The notes beneath the pieces were generated by a model, which searched no databases, was not told the DNA's origin, and worked only from the letters and a program-made list of their open reading frames with translations. A stretch of DNA of 64,000 nt from Lepidonotus clava (taxonomy: Eukaryota; Annelida; Polychaeta; Phyllodocida; Polynoidae), in contig OW387149.1 in the NCBI GenBank assembly GCA_936440205.1, forward strand, positions 10,560,114 to 10,624,113, given 5' to 3'. Below are positions 1-11,335 of the stretch, in pieces (within the stretch, counting starts at the first letter, position 1; the number at the start of each line of letters is the position of its first letter). The translations under genes and the position numbers were made by a program.

Positions 1-226
1 AATCACCGGGCTGCCAATATGCCCTCCAGAAGTTCAAGGCCCTATTACACTACACACCTTTCAGCTGCGATATAGGCCTGATATGATGATACCACAAAAC
101 GTTCACATGCAGGAGTGACAGAAATATTTGAAATTGGCAATTTGGAGTATTTTACGCATATATGTGACCAAGAATTTTGTCTCTGATATATGCTATTTCT
201 CTGTGACATTGTCCTATACCAGTGTA

Positions 227-502
227 TAGCCTATATTCCACTTTGCAGTAGGTAGCAATTTGCGGTTATGTTTTTTAGGTGCTGCAAGCAATTTGTTGTT
301 CAGATACCAACATGTTGGTATGTGGTACCACAAGTAATTCAGAGAAAACCCATATAAGATAGCAGGTGCCGAAGGAGTTGCCGCAAGCAAGTGCTACAAG
401 TACCTATATTCCACCTTACCCTGCCGCAAGCAAGTTTGCGGCAGTTTACTTGTGTCTTTCCATGGAACCGCAAGCATATACCACATAGTTGAATATGGCC
501 TT
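227..502. repeat. MITE, 'GGCCATATTCCAC' family (family A), nested
   Basis: The ends are AGCCTATATTCCAC and GAATATGGCCT, in inverted orientation. The interior repeats GCCGCAAGCAAG/TTGCGG motifs in both orientations and holds the palindrome ACCAACATGTTGGT, which is found in other copies of this family. It lies inside the element at 36-866. Confidence 0.7.
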
Positions 503-503
503 A

Positions 504-842
504 TAGGGAGCCAAAAGCAATCTAAGGTCAAAATTCAGTTAACTATTGAAATATGTACTATGGCTATAACCTAGGCCTGTGGTAAAACATAGACTGTGAA
601 TACAGACTTGAACTGTATCAAAATACATTAAAACTCATTCCTAGTCAATTTTGGTGACCCACCAAAATTGGTTTGTTTACAAACATTGCTGTCTTGAGGC
701 ATAAAGTATTATAGAATTCAAGTAAAGTTACAGCTAGTTGTCATGATTTACACTGTATCAATTGCTAAAGTTCCACTCTTAGAATGCATTTTCATAGTTA
801 TTTGAGTTTGCAAAATTGCAACATTGCTTTTGCCTCCCTTTA
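504..842. repeat. MITE, 'AAGGGAGCCAAAAGCAAT' family (family F), nested
   Basis: The end motif AGGGAGCCAAAAGCAAT is answered at the right by ATTGCTTTTGCCTCCCTT. The interior contains a palindromic core around GACCCACCAAAATTGG followed by GTTTACAAACATTGCTGTCT. A well preserved sister copy lies at 7878-8245 and a decayed one at 11961-12322. Confidence 0.75.
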
Positions 843-866
843 AGTCGGGTAGTGTAATACCACCTT

Positions 867-1470
867 CAGTCTGTGCATGCCTGGATCCGATGTCATAACA
901 TCGTGACTCCCCCCTTCATCTCCCCTCTCCCTCCAGCTGCCTCCACCGTCTGGGCCTTTAACTCATTCATAAGATCTCATTATGTTTCCGCTAACTCAGG
1001 AGCCGCGATGAAATGGCAGTGGCGTACCCTCATAGAAGTATGAAAATTGTCTTTTGCATTGAACACCTTCAGATCTGCCTGGAACCCCCTCAGATTTTAG
1101 GGCTGGGAATGCCAATGAATGGGCATATACTATTATCTTACTTCTTGGTCAGTCTGTAACTTACTGAATTCTCAGGTGACAGTTATTTCATTTTACATGA
1201 GGTTTATGCTCACCAAAATAGCATGCTGATCGATATAACGAAACATTTTAGTGCAGTTGAGTCCTTACAATACAGCATGTTAATAATGTTATCTTTTAGT
1301 GAAAGAAGGTAAATGGAACATCACAGTTCAATGTTGTAATGGTAGGTTTTAGAGGTGTCCAAAATAATTGAATAACAACCAAAATAAATGTTGGTGGAAC
1401 GTTTCTGAAACATTATAATCATGTTGCATGCCTGCCAGGGAAGCTGTACAGTCAATGAATGTTCTGATCA
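867..1470. other. No gene seen
   Basis: Short stop-rich frames in all directions. A C-rich patch at about 908-955 resembles text at 11820-11900 and 12420-12500. Nothing else is recognised. Confidence 0.5.
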
Positions 1471-1808
1471 GGGGTGCATTCCATAAAATGTTCGTGATAA
1501 TCCAGGTTGAAGAAATACCATGATACCAACAAATGTTATCGCCACATAAAATTGTTGTTTTTCATTTTTTTTGTTCAATTTTTTTTTCAATCAAATTTAA
1601 ATTTTACAGGCCTCTTCTTTGGTCACATATACATATTTTGATATATTAATATTTGTGAAAATATATTTTTTTTAAACGGCGATATTTTGTAATTATCGCC
1701 ACGATACTGACTTGAGGCCTTGGCGATTATAATTTTAGTATCGCCAATCTTTTATGGAAGTGCTTTGACTGGCGATAATTATTGCCAATTTTTTATGGAA
1801 TGCATACC
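1471..1808. repeat. Palindromic MITE, 'TGCATTCCATAAAA' ends
   Basis: GGTGCATTCCATAAAA at the left faces TTTTTTATGGAATGCATACC at the right. The interior repeats TGGCGATAAT/ATTATCGCCA motifs in both orientations, so the element could fold on itself. It has no open frame of note. Confidence 0.7.
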
Positions 1809-1982
1809 AGGTCAATCAGCAAAACCGGAACTAGATTGTTTATGATCAGAACGAATCTGTAAAGCCTCACTGGACTATCATAAGTTTTATCAACATTAAG
1901 ATGAAGGTTATCTAAAATAAATCATATGGATTTTGATAAACAAACCAGACATTCAACTCCAGAGACACCTTCCTCATTCCCT

Positions 1983-2040
1983 GAGATCTCGTCTCGTGAG
2001 ATCTCGTCTCGTGAGATCTCGCCTCGTGAGATCTCGTGTG
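1983..2040. repeat. 15-bp tandem repeat
   Basis: Nearly four copies of GAGATCTCGTCTCGT, one with a T-to-C change. The unit contains the palindrome GAGATCTC. A reading frame through it is only a repeat artefact. Confidence 0.85.
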
Positions 2041-2565
2041 ACGTTGTGGGGGGTCCTTGTCACGTGACAGGCCGCCATATTGCGGCTGTTTGACCTTGAA
2101 CCTGGGAACCCAAGGCCAAAGGTCATGTTGTATTGGTGTATGATGTCTGCTATGCTTATGTCGTGAGGCTCTAGGGTTCAAGTGTACCGCAGAAGGGGGG
2201 TGCACAGAAACACTCGGGATCACTATAATAGTCTTTGTCTGGCACATTCTGTGACAATGTGGGTGTCATATTAACTATCTGCTATGTGTCAAATCTAAAA
2301 GAATGACACTTTTTTCTGCTTTTCCTACTACCAGTCAACCATCGTATCATACACTGCCATGAAGAGGAAGACTGGTTCTGAAATGTCACGGCTATGCTTC
2401 AAATGAGTATCAATGCAAGTTTGGTTTCACTGTTGCGATAATTTACATCTACAGTTTCTCTGTTACGATGTCGCTCTTGCTAATCCTTTCACAGTCTTGA
2501 CTCTGCCACTATACGGAGACTGTTAATGACATTTGAAAATTTTATCATGGATACAATCTAAAGGC
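2041..2565. other. No gene seen
   Basis: Contains a short CACGTGAC palindromic patch near 2060 but no splice-bounded coding segment or repeat that I recognise. Confidence 0.45.
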
Positions 2566-2711
2566 TGTATTCCACGATGCGTTCATGTGTTTGTGTTCAT
2601 CATTTTTTCTTGCGTTTATTGACATGAATGCAAGTGAAACGCAAGCATTTGTAGTATTTGTTTGCGTTCATTTTACTTGCGTTCATGTAACGCAAGTAAA
2701 ACGCAAGTGTA
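2566..2711. repeat. Partial family-A-like MITE
   Basis: Starts with AAGGCTGTATTCCACGATGCG and is filled with ACTTGCGTTC/GAACGCAAGT-type motifs in both orientations. No matching right end is visible before the next element starts at the TA of 2710-2711. It may be the left half of an outer element that was itself invaded. Confidence 0.5.
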
Positions 2712-2892
2712 AGGCTATATTCCATGATGCGTTTAGTCCCACTTGCGTTCCTTGAATCATTGAAATGCAAGCTTCCTTGCGAAAATTTATAAGCATGTTA
2801 TAAATTTCTGCAGAAATTTTCTTGCGGAAATTTATAAACATGTTTATAAATTTCTGCAAGGAAGCTTGCGTTTCCATGATTTATCGAATGTA

Positions 2893-3280
2893 AAGGCCAT
2901 ATTCCACTACACGTTTGCGGCTTGCGGCCACCCGAGAAAACGGACGCAAACGGACGCAAATGGACGCAAACGAACGCAAACGCAAACGCGTTTGCGTTTG
3001 CGGTAGGGTATATTCCACTCGTTTGTGGCCAGCAGACGCAAGCAAACGGCCGCAAATGAGTTTGCGGCGGCCGCAAACGAGTTTATGGCGGCCGCAAACA
3101 AGGTGGAATATAGGTGCTTGCGTCCACTGTTTGCGTCCACTGTTTGCGTCCACTGTTTGCGTCCACTGTTTGCGTCACAGGCTTGGGATACCAACATGTT
3201 GGTATCAAAAACGCAAACTGCTTGCGTTTCTTGAAAATAGCGGCCGCAAACGGACGTGACGCAAAGTGGAATATGGCCTT
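2893..3280. repeat. Family A MITE, middle layer of the nest
   Basis: Ends AAGGCCATATTCCAC and GTGGAATATGGCCTT are perfectly complementary, and a TA precedes the left end. The interior is almost entirely short reiterations of GACGCAAACG and TTTGCGTCCACTG plus the ACCAACATGTTGGT palindrome. Confidence 0.85.
3006..3114. repeat. Family A MITE, innermost layer, about 109 bp
   Basis: Runs from GGGTATATTCCACTCGTTTG to GGTGGAATATAGG and is filled with GCGGCCGCAAACGAGTTT repeats in both orientations. It interrupts the GCAAACG motif array of the middle element and follows a TA. Confidence 0.75.
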
Positions 3281-3314
3281 AAGTGGGACTGAACGCATCG
3301 TGGAATATAGCCTT

Positions 3315-4012
3315 TAGACGTATTGGGCCTTCCATTGCGTCTGTCCATACATTTTCAATGTACTTAATCAAAATTGTCTAGTTTATAACCTGTCGCTTAT
3401 CAATATGTACCGTTATTTGTGAAATATAAGGAATTACCACTTAGCTAGATCAGTTTTAGGGAACTAGAACAATTTAAACTATACAGGGACTAACCTAGCA
3501 TAATATAAAGACCATTCAAATGGTCCCTAGGGAGAAAAAATAGTTCAATTTTCTGACCCCCCCCCCCCCCCCTTTGGACTTGGACATCATGAGCACACCT
3601 TTGTTCATATACTCGGACATTTCCAATCCCATCTCCTTCCCATCCCCCTCCCCAACCTTCAATTTGAACCAGCTTTGTTTACATACAGACGCCCTTCCCT
3701 GCCAAGGGTCAGCGATCAAGGTCATGCATAGTTCAAGGTCACATGTAAGGTCATGGCCGACACCACAAGGTCAGTTAAAATTTCATCCGGTGAGAAATTC
3801 CGCAGACCCCAGGGTTGTATTTCCGTATGCTTCGTTTCCTTCATGTTTCCTCCAGAGGTGTTTTTTTCTTGTATCCAGACAACTTTACATGCAGAAGTAA
3901 TCAAAAGTAGTGTGTTAAGGTGGGGGTGGGGTGGGGGTGGGGTTTCCTCTATTTTGCCCAATATTAGATGGGAAAATCACGCTTCTCGTGAGAGTCCCAA
4001 AAGTGTTGACAA
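3315..4012. other. No gene; C-rich and G-rich low-complexity tracts
   Basis: Includes a poly(C) run near 3557-3572 and a G-rich stretch near 3920-3945. Short frames here have no homology that I recognise and no convincing splice sites. Confidence 0.5.
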
Positions 4013-4404
4013 GATCAGGGGTGTATCTAGCCCTCAAGTCAAAAGAGGTTCCAGGTAAATCTAAGGGGGTTCCGACATACATTTTTGGTAAGATTTCTTA
4101 TATTTTACTTATAATTTGTAAAATTTGAGGGGGTTCCAGACACCCAGGAACCCCCTTTGGTTGCTACCACCTGCCAAACTGATGTCCCCATTTTTCTGTG
4201 AATGGCCAGCCCTGTATTTTAGTTGTCCGTCCCCTATTTTGGGGGGACAAGATCAGGAGTGTATCCAGCCCTCAAGTCAAAAGGGGTTCCAGGTAAATCT
4301 AAGGGGGTTCCGACATACATTTTTGGCAAGATTTCTTATATTGTACTTATAATGTGGGAAATTGAAGGGGGTTCCAAACACCCAGGAACCCCCTTTGCCT
4401 GCGC
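4013..4404. repeat. Direct duplication of a ~150-bp segment
   Basis: 4013-4165 and 4251-4404 are near-identical, each beginning GATCAGGRGTGTAT and ending with CACCCAGGAACCCCCTTTG. Each copy also has an internal inverted pair (GGGGGTTCC / GGAACCCCC), so each may be a small palindromic element. The frames at these positions are repeat artefacts. Confidence 0.8.
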
Positions 4405-4785
4405 CCTCTTTTAAAAATTCCTGTTTGAGGTCTCTTCCTCTATATTTTACAGATCAGTATGTATTGAATAAGTTCCTCTATATCATATAGATCAATATAA
4501 TATATTACATTGATCATGTATGTTTAAATAATTTTCCTATTGTATAGCCTTTGCATGCGAGTAGTTACTCACTGTTGATGTTGGGCTGTTGTCTCTCGCC
4601 TGTTGTCTGTTGTAATAGTATCACTGTGATGCAGAGAGGCACGAGCCACCTGTTGAAGAAACAAAGAAGTTACTAAAGACAAAATCTAAAGTCGTTACAA
4701 TGAAAGTAAACGGTGGAGACAAAGGTTAATGTGAACATTCATCCCATTTCATTATCGAATGGACACATGCACAGTCACTTAATCA
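4405..4785. other. No gene seen
   Basis: AT-rich spacer with no recognised element. Confidence 0.45.
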
Positions 4786-5350
4786 TTCACTGACTTACTG
4801 GCTCTGGACTCATTGACTCACTCACTCACCCATTCAATCACTCACTCATTCATTCACTCACTCACTCACTCACATAAGCATGCTTTCTCACTGGCCCAAT
4901 GACTCACTTACCTACTGACTCACTCACTCATTCAGTCAAACACTCACTAACTTTAAAAATGACTAACCCATTCACTGAGTCATTCGCTAAATCACTCATT
5001 CACTCAATCACTGACTCATTCACTGATTTTCTGACTCATTCACTGATTCATTCACTTATTTTCTGACTCATTCACTGATTTGCTGACTGATTCACTGATT
5101 CACTGATTCGCTGACTCATTCACTCATTCACAGACTCATTCACTGACTCATTTACTGACTCACTGAGTCATTCACTGACCCACTGACTCATTCACTCATT
5201 CACTGACTCATTCACTCATTCACTGACTCACTGACTCATTCACTGGCCCACTGACTCATTCACTGATTCACTGACTCACTGACTGATTCACCCATTCACT
5301 GACTCATCCACTGATTCACTGACTCATTCACTGACTCACTTCAGTCATAC
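4786..5350. repeat. Minisatellite of CACTGACT / CATTCACT units
   Basis: About 560 bp of irregular 4-bp-register repeats (TTCACTGACTCA, TTCACTGATTCA and relatives). The order of variants is heterogeneous, as expected of a slippage-prone array. Confidence 0.95.
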
Positions 5351-5440
5351 TTACTTACTCACTCACTCCCTTACTCATCTTCCCCCACATAAATTTAAAC
5401 ATAAAAACACCATCCAAACATCTGCACACACACGCCCTCC

Positions 5441-5463
5441 CCTTCACACGCACACACACACGT

Positions 5464-5498
<35 letters not shown>

Positions 5499-5499
5499 A
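5441..5499. repeat. (CA)n microsatellite
   Basis: CA dinucleotide tract interrupted once by CGTG. Confidence 0.95.
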
Positions 5500-6390
5500 C
5501 ACACCAGTGGCGGATCCAAGGGGAGGGGGGCAAAAGGGGCAGTTGTCCCCCCCCCCTCCCCAGGAAAAAATTGTGGCATCTTAGAATAGGAAGATCTGTT
5601 TAAAAATTGTGTTTTACTTTTTTCATTTCTATAAGGGGGTCAGGGTTTGCCGCCGCCCCCCCCCCCCTCCCCCCCGAGCACTGGTTCTGGATCCCCCTGC
5701 ACACAAATCCATTGTAGCTACCTGAACCCGCCTACTCCTCCCAGTCTACATCACGACGTTCACCCAGTCCTTTTCATCCACCCTCCCCGCTATACCCCCT
5801 GCCAACCCCACCCATTGTGTCACATCAGTCAGTGACGCCCAGTGAGCCGATTTATTGTAAACCAGGTGAAGCGGCAGTAGCATGGTTAACGTGGTTGATA
5901 TTGTAGAGGGAAGGGGAGGGCACTGACTCCTTAAAGGTTACTACCCACTGCCAAACTACTGCCCCCACTTTCCATGACTTACCGCTCCTGAATTTTAGTT
6001 GACTGCCACCGATTTTTGAGGGGACACTGATCACCCCTCCCCCCCAAATCAGGGTGTGTCAATACCAGAAAATATACAGAAATCACCAAAACTGCTAAGA
6101 AAACTTCTGTTACAATCTTATGAGTTTTTTTTGTTACATAAGGTAGCAATAACGCTTAATTTCAAGTTATTGCCCCTATACTTTTCCACTGATTTACAAC
6201 CTGCTTTTTTGCCTAAAAAGTGGTTGACCACCCCTTGATTTTGAAGTGCACCGCCCCGATATAACGGGTTCATTTGGGAGTGGGTACCTTTTCAAGCCAA
6301 AGTGCCCCTCCCCCACTTCCATCGGTAGAATGCCGCTTGCGCAGGACCTCCCATGCACACAATTAATAGGTCCAGCTGGGGTCCCGATCT
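5500..6390. other. No gene; C-rich repeat debris
   Basis: Begins with CAGTGGCGGATCCAAGG, an end-like motif seen again as GGATCCGCCACC near 11517 and as GATCCGCCCCTG near 15940. Such motifs often mark the ends of invertebrate nonautonomous transposons, but I cannot pair them into one element here. Poly(C) runs lie near 5545-5560 and 5655-5676. Confidence 0.45.
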
Positions 6391-6760
6391 GGGGGGGGGG
6401 GGGGGCGACCAAGAAAAAGATTCGAAATTTCGTGGAGTTGTTTTTTTCATTTTTCGTGGCCACGATAGAAATTCCTCCCCCAGAAAAAATGTACGAAAAA
6501 TTTAGTGGACATTAAAATTCAGTGAAATATCATACTAAAGTCATTTATAATGTATATGATCAACTGAAATACTTTCCAATGTGTATTTGGAGTACATTGG
6601 GACACTTTGAGATTGTATAATTTTGAAAAGAATTTTTTGTAAAAAAAGCCACGAAAATTTTTGGTTTCTAAAATCCCACGATAGGAAAAGGAGCTATCGT
6701 GGGTATTTACACTTTTCGTGGGACGCGATTTTTTGTATCTTTTTCTTGGTCGCCCCCCCA
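6391..6760. repeat. Palindromic MITE, 'CGACCAAGAAAAAGAT' ends
   Basis: A G-run followed by CGACCAAGAAAAAGAT at the left faces ATCTTTTTCTTGGTCG followed by a C-run at the right. The interior repeats TTCGTGG and CCACGATAG in both orientations. It is noncoding. Confidence 0.85.
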
Positions 6761-7312
6761 GAAAAGATTCACAAAACCCCAATAACCACGATATCTTAAG
6801 AACTCAGGATAGCTAATATTGTATTGTGTTATATAAGTTTTCACAAATAATGGTGATTCTCTTTCGTTTTTTGAATGTCATCTTGAATTCAGGAAAAACC
6901 CATAACATCTCTGCTTGTAGAGACCAATATTTTTAAATAAACTCGTTTTGGTGGGTCACCAAAATTGAACAAGGACAAGCTTGAATGTATTCTATGAAGT
7001 TGCAGTAAAATTGAACAAGGACAATGCATGTATTCTATGAAGCTGCAGCCGTTTTCCATGTTGCATATTTTACGATAGACTTAAGGTATAGCCATGTATA
7101 ATATATTATATATTATTATATATTATATTATAATGTATTTCAATAGTTAATAAAATTTCCAACATTTTGACCTAGTATTACGTTTGGCTCTTTCAACAAG
7201 TCATCTTTTTAATATGTTGCCCTGCTTAATTCATTAATGAATAAATAGCTATATAGGCACATAAAACACTCTTACAAGACCAAGAAAATCCTGAACCTTC
7301 TCAGCTTGGTTA
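6761..7312. other. No gene; family F debris and TA-rich tract
   Basis: Near 6945-6970 a fragment reads TTGGTGGGTCACCAAAATTG, the core of the family F MITE. A TATA-rich palindromic tract lies at 7098-7135. Confidence 0.5.
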
Positions 7313-7529
7313 AGGGCCATACCCACTAGGCGATTATCCCTAAGTCGGCCGACAAATCGCAGTTAAAATCGGCTGATTCTGCTCTAAGAGTCGGCCGATT
7401 TTAGCGGCAATTCATATCAAACATGCACATTTCAATATACTGTACTAACATGGGATCATAGGAATCGGCCGATTGTGCCCGTTTCCCATCGTCAATCGCC
7501 GGTAAAATCGCCTAGTGGATATGGGGCTT
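7313..7529. repeat. MITE, 'AGGGCCATACCCACTAGGCGATT' family
   Basis: The left end AGGGCCATACCCACTAGGCG follows TA and the right end CGCCTAGTGGATATGGGGCT runs into TTTA. The interior repeats TCGGCCGATT and related motifs. A decayed relative starts near 10537 (CCCCATACCCACTAGGC). Confidence 0.8.
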
Positions 7530-7877
7530 TAGTGACAAAACAAAGATGTTGCAAGAAATAATAGTGTTTATAGTTGATACAACTTCTGAGACAAAGGTCC
7601 TTCTGGATAGTATGAAGCCGATTGAAGTCAGTTTTTGGTGGTTCCTGGTGCAGAAAGATTTCTCCAATATCACAACCTACCATATGGTTTTTACTTGACT
7701 CTCAGTCATGGAAACTGACTGTTTTTTAAGACCTCTAATTATAGGGAAACGCTCGACTCCCAAACATCGGTGGGGGAAAATGTTGGCTTAAATAGACTTG
7801 TGTTAGTAGAAACATGTGCTTCTGGTTCAGATTTGCCCTTATAGCTCAGCTGGATTGGCCAACTGAGATTTACATTA

Positions 7878-8245
7878 AAGGGACCCAAAACCAATATTGG
7901 GTCAGATTTTTCAAAATGTAATAACTATTGAAATACATTCTATGACTGTGACTGAGACCCATAATGGAATATAGAATATGCAAACAGGCTTTAACTTCAT
8001 CAAAATATAATAAAACATGTTGCTGGCCAATTTTGGTGACCCACCAAAATTGGCTTGTTTACAAACATTGCTGTCTACAGATAGTAAAAACAGGAGTTTT
8101 ATGGAATTTATTTTAAATTCAAGTTGGTTTTCATGGTTTGAACTGTACCATCTGCTAAGGTTAGACTCTTAGAATGTATTTCCATAGCTATTTCAGTTTT
8201 CAAAGTTTTGTCACGTTTTTGCAAAACATTGCTTTTGGCTCCCTT
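7878..8245. repeat. MITE, family F, well preserved copy
   Basis: AAGGGACCCAAAACCAAT follows TA at the left; ATTGCTTTTGGCTCCCTT precedes TA at the right. The centre carries GACCCACCAAAATTGG and TTGTTTACAAAC palindromes shared with the copy at 504-842. Confidence 0.85.
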
Positions 8246-9729
8246 TAAGTACTTATAATTTCCTGTATCCCATTTCAGGGGTGGATATAGGTTTTTAGAA
8301 AGAGGGAGGGGAGGGGGGTCCGCATTAAGGCTAAGTGTTATAACGTTTTGGCAACGATATTAAGGTGGATGCATTCCTATCATGAAGAAAGATGTTTTTG
8401 TGTGAGAACAATAAGCCCATCCCACATTGGCTGAATCAAAAGGTTAGGTGCGGGTTGGACAAAATAACAATATAGGACATTCTTGTTCCCTAGAGTTGGG
8501 GTTACTGAAATGGGCAAGAATGATTTTTTTCTCTATCACCAAGTAATACTAAAACATTATGATTTCTTGAATTTTATCGATTGACAGATTTGCAGGTTTG
8601 TCAGCCAATCAGAATGTTGTATTTCAGGGCAAAATAGGGTTGGACATTATAGGTTTGGCTGTCTGACTTTAGTTAAAATTGGTGTCTATGCGGAAAAGGC
8701 CAATATATAAAGTTGTATTTTACAAATGTTAGGAGCAATCTCTCAACCAAATTGCTTTAGTTAATTTTGTACTATGCAACTGTCTTCAGGGAATAAGCAT
8801 GGTAGTAATTTTGAAAATATTTCACGGTATACTTTGATGTTGGTGTTAACTGGGATGGACTTATTACAGACACTTAAGGAGGAAGGGAATAAAGTGAGAT
8901 TCCATTTCCAGCCAAAATGAAAATGAACATGTTTAAGTCCCTAAGATTAATAACAAACAAAATTGGTTTAAAATAAAAAAAGTGTGTATAAAAAGCTCAA
9001 ATCAGGAGCGGCTGTTCTTGCCATACCGATTTATTCTGTGGATAGATTTAGCTGACGTCTTAGTGGGAGATTGTGCTGTTTCCGAGCGGTTTTTTGACAT
9101 GCGACCCGTGAAAATAAACGGAAGGAAGTGGAGGGGGCCAAAAAGTATCCGACATATACGTGATGTCTGAGAAGAGAGGGACCATACGCTGACAACCGCT
9201 ATAGAACTGGAGGGCTCTCGATATATTTCTTTGGATAATTGAGAGTTTAGAGTTAAACGCATGTAGAATTATTCTTTTTAATTTCTATGTTTCGGAACAT
9301 TATACGTAATTGGCCAAAAATAGTATCGTGCACCGCATGGTGAATTGAAGGTGCGTCTCATGTAGATTTTTTTCAATTTCTATATTTTGGAATGTTATTT
9401 ATAATTGCCCCAAAAATAGTATTGCACATCACATGGTGACGGGAAGCTATAGTTTTCCCTGCCTTCCTTTCGTGTAGTCAATTATAGGAGGAATTACATT
9501 TATAATACAATATCAAAAATATATATTCAATCTTTTCTCTTTGAGAGTAGCTACAAACAAGTGGTCCCCGGGAAGTCGATAAAGCACCAAAAGAAATATC
9601 CGACCAAAGGGGGTCCAAGCTAACTTTAATGTATTATAACTTTTGGGGAAAAATAGATAAATGAAATAAATAATTGAATAGAAGACATGAATCATTATGA
9701 AGAGTGCAGAGTTCCTATTTAAAAGAAGT
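8246..9729. other. No gene seen
   Basis: Contains GGGGTGGATATAGG near 8279, similar to transposon-end debris elsewhere, and a pair of related segments near 9280-9330 and 9365-9440. Frames of 60-86 residues show no recognisable domain. Confidence 0.45.
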
Positions 9730-9731
9730 TA

Positions 9732-9943
9732 ATGCCCTATTACACTACACCAGTTTGAGCAGCATCATCAGTATGACATGATGATATTGCAGGAAACTCG
9801 CCTGCATGGGTAGTAAAATTGTTTGAAATTGGCAATTAGTATCTTACACCATGTGTACACCATGTGTAATAAAGAATTGTTTCTGTTACATGTGTAGCGA
9901 CATTGTCATATCACAATGTATGTCGTGTAGTGTAATACCACCT
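9732..9943. repeat. MITE, 'GCCCTATTACACTACAC' family
   Basis: GCCCTATTACACTACAC after a TA at the left faces GTGTAGTGTAATACCACCT at the right. It is an uninterrupted copy of the element at 36-866. Confidence 0.75.
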
Positions 9944-10165
9944 GTAAGACCCTCTTTATTACACATGGTGTACACATGGTGGTTTTGGATGGTTTTACCA
10001 AGAAATTCGCATACATGAGTGATATAATTTTGTGTTAAATCAGCAATTTGGAGTATTTTACAAGTGTACAAGAAAGACTTTGGTCTCTGATATGTATGAT
10101 TTCACTGAGACATTGTGATATCGCAATCATGAATGTATGTCGTGTACTGTAAAACCCCCTTTAGG
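9944..10165. repeat. Diverged neighbour of the preceding MITE
   Basis: Shares the internal text GCAATTTGGAGTATTTTACA and TCTCTGATAT with the element at 36-866 and ends with GTCGTGTACTGTAAAACCCCC. It lies immediately next to the previous copy, so the pair may be a tandem duplication or one insertion beside the other. Confidence 0.55.
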
Positions 10166-10471
10166 AAGCTACAAGATTCTAAATGGGTCTCACGGGGTAT
10201 AGTGGTAGTGTGTGATATGACGTGGGTCTCTGCTGCTGAGTGTGTTTGATATAAGTAACGGGTGAATGGTCTCTGTCACCCTGGGTTACAGACATGGCAC
10301 AAATCACCTTAAGGCGACAAAATACCAACCGATTTCCTTCTCATGAATGTTTCGCATATTTGGAATGATATTTCCCTGTGAAAATACCATTTTTATGATA
10401 TAAATGATTCAAAACTCTTTGGAAAATTGTATGTTTTTGATAAGAAAAACAATTATTTATTAAACTGATTT

Positions 10472-10513
10472 GCAAAATCGGCCCAAAATCGGCCCAAAAT
10501 CGGCCCAAAATCG
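10472..10513. repeat. 14-bp tandem repeat
   Basis: Three copies of CAAAATCGGCC plus linker, probably amplified from the motif of a neighbouring MITE. Confidence 0.8.
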
Positions 10514-11088
10514 CATTGTGGATCACCCCCTTTAAGCCCCATACCCACTAGGCTGAGTCGGCACACGAATAAGCCGATTATTACCAAAATGATTGGCCCG
10601 TTCTTTAGCCGATTCTGATCAATTTGTTTAGGCCCTTCCAGTGGGGGATTAAGAGGGTGCTGCGGGGCATAGGGGTGTGCGTCCCCTCTTCTTTCTCGTG
10701 TGCCCCCTTTTCTTTCTTTTTTTCTTTCTTTGTTTTTCTTTTTTTTTTTTCCTTTTGTTTGTGTTTTCTGTTTTGCCAAATTAAGATTGTTTAATGTGAA
10801 TTTCTAGAAATTCGTGGGTGCGCCCTCCCCCCCCCCCCTTGACTTAACCGCAAGGCTAAATTGAGAATATGCCATGTTTCCATGTTGAAAATAATGTCTC
10901 ATGTCACTAGGGCCTAAAGGGGCCACTGTCACTGTGTAAGATCTACGGGTCTAGAGAAATCCAAAAATAAGATCAGAAAAGAAAACAATAACTGTCAGAC
11001 ACCATAAAACCAAAATCTCTCAGAATGATCCATCTACTCCCTCCGCCTGGCCCGTTTCCCTAAATCCCTTAGCCCCAATGAAGAGTGG
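10514..11088. other. No gene; MITE fragment and pyrimidine tract
   Basis: 10537-10640 looks like the left part of the 'ACCCACTAGGC' MITE (repeated AGCCGATT motifs) without its right end. A T-rich tract follows at 10705-10760 and a poly(C) run near 10835. Confidence 0.5.
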
Positions 11089-11335
11089 CGGATGGAGAGG
11101 GGGGCTAGGGGGCGCCCTCTCCTTTTTGGCCAAATTTAGATTTTTTAATGTAAAATTCTGGGGAGTAAAAGGGTGCACAAACACACCCCTCTTCAAGTAG
11201 CACACCCCCGCCCTTTCTGAAAGCTGGAGATGGGTGGCCGCCCCCTCCATTTTGGCCAAATTTTGACTTTTTAATAAAAATTCTGGGGGGTAAAAGGGTG
11301 TACCTCCCCCCCCCCCTTGAAGTAGCACGACCTCA
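11089..11335. repeat. Direct duplication of ~120 bp
   Basis: Two successive copies share TTTTGGCCAAATTT, TTTTTAAT, AAAATTCTGGGG, GTAAAAGGGTG and AAGTAGCACR blocks in the same order. The frames across it are artefacts. Confidence 0.8.

Larger units (their letters stand above)
36..866. repeat. MITE, 'AAGGCCCTATTACAC' family, interrupted by two other MITEs
   Basis: The left end reads AAGGCCCTATTACACTACAC and the right end carries the complement, GTAGTGTAATACCACCTT, so the two ends form an inverted repeat. The same ends flank related copies at 9732-9943 and, more weakly, 17290-17470, which are only about 200 bp long. This copy is about 830 bp because two unrelated palindromic elements (227-502 and 504-842) sit between its halves. 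No coding capacity is seen. Confidence 0.7.
2712..3314. repeat. Family A MITE, outer shell of a three-level nest
   Basis: The left end AGGCTATATTCCATGATGCG follows a TA, and the right end CGCATCGTGGAATATAGCCTT is followed by TA. The two halves are separated by a complete second element (2893-3280), which itself contains a third (3006-3114). The shell carries long complementary A+T arms around TTTATAAACATG. Confidence 0.8.

Noticed and set aside
4786-5350. CRISPR-like regular repeats
   Set aside because: Units are short, irregular and contiguous with no unique spacers, and the context is animal nuclear DNA. It is a minisatellite.
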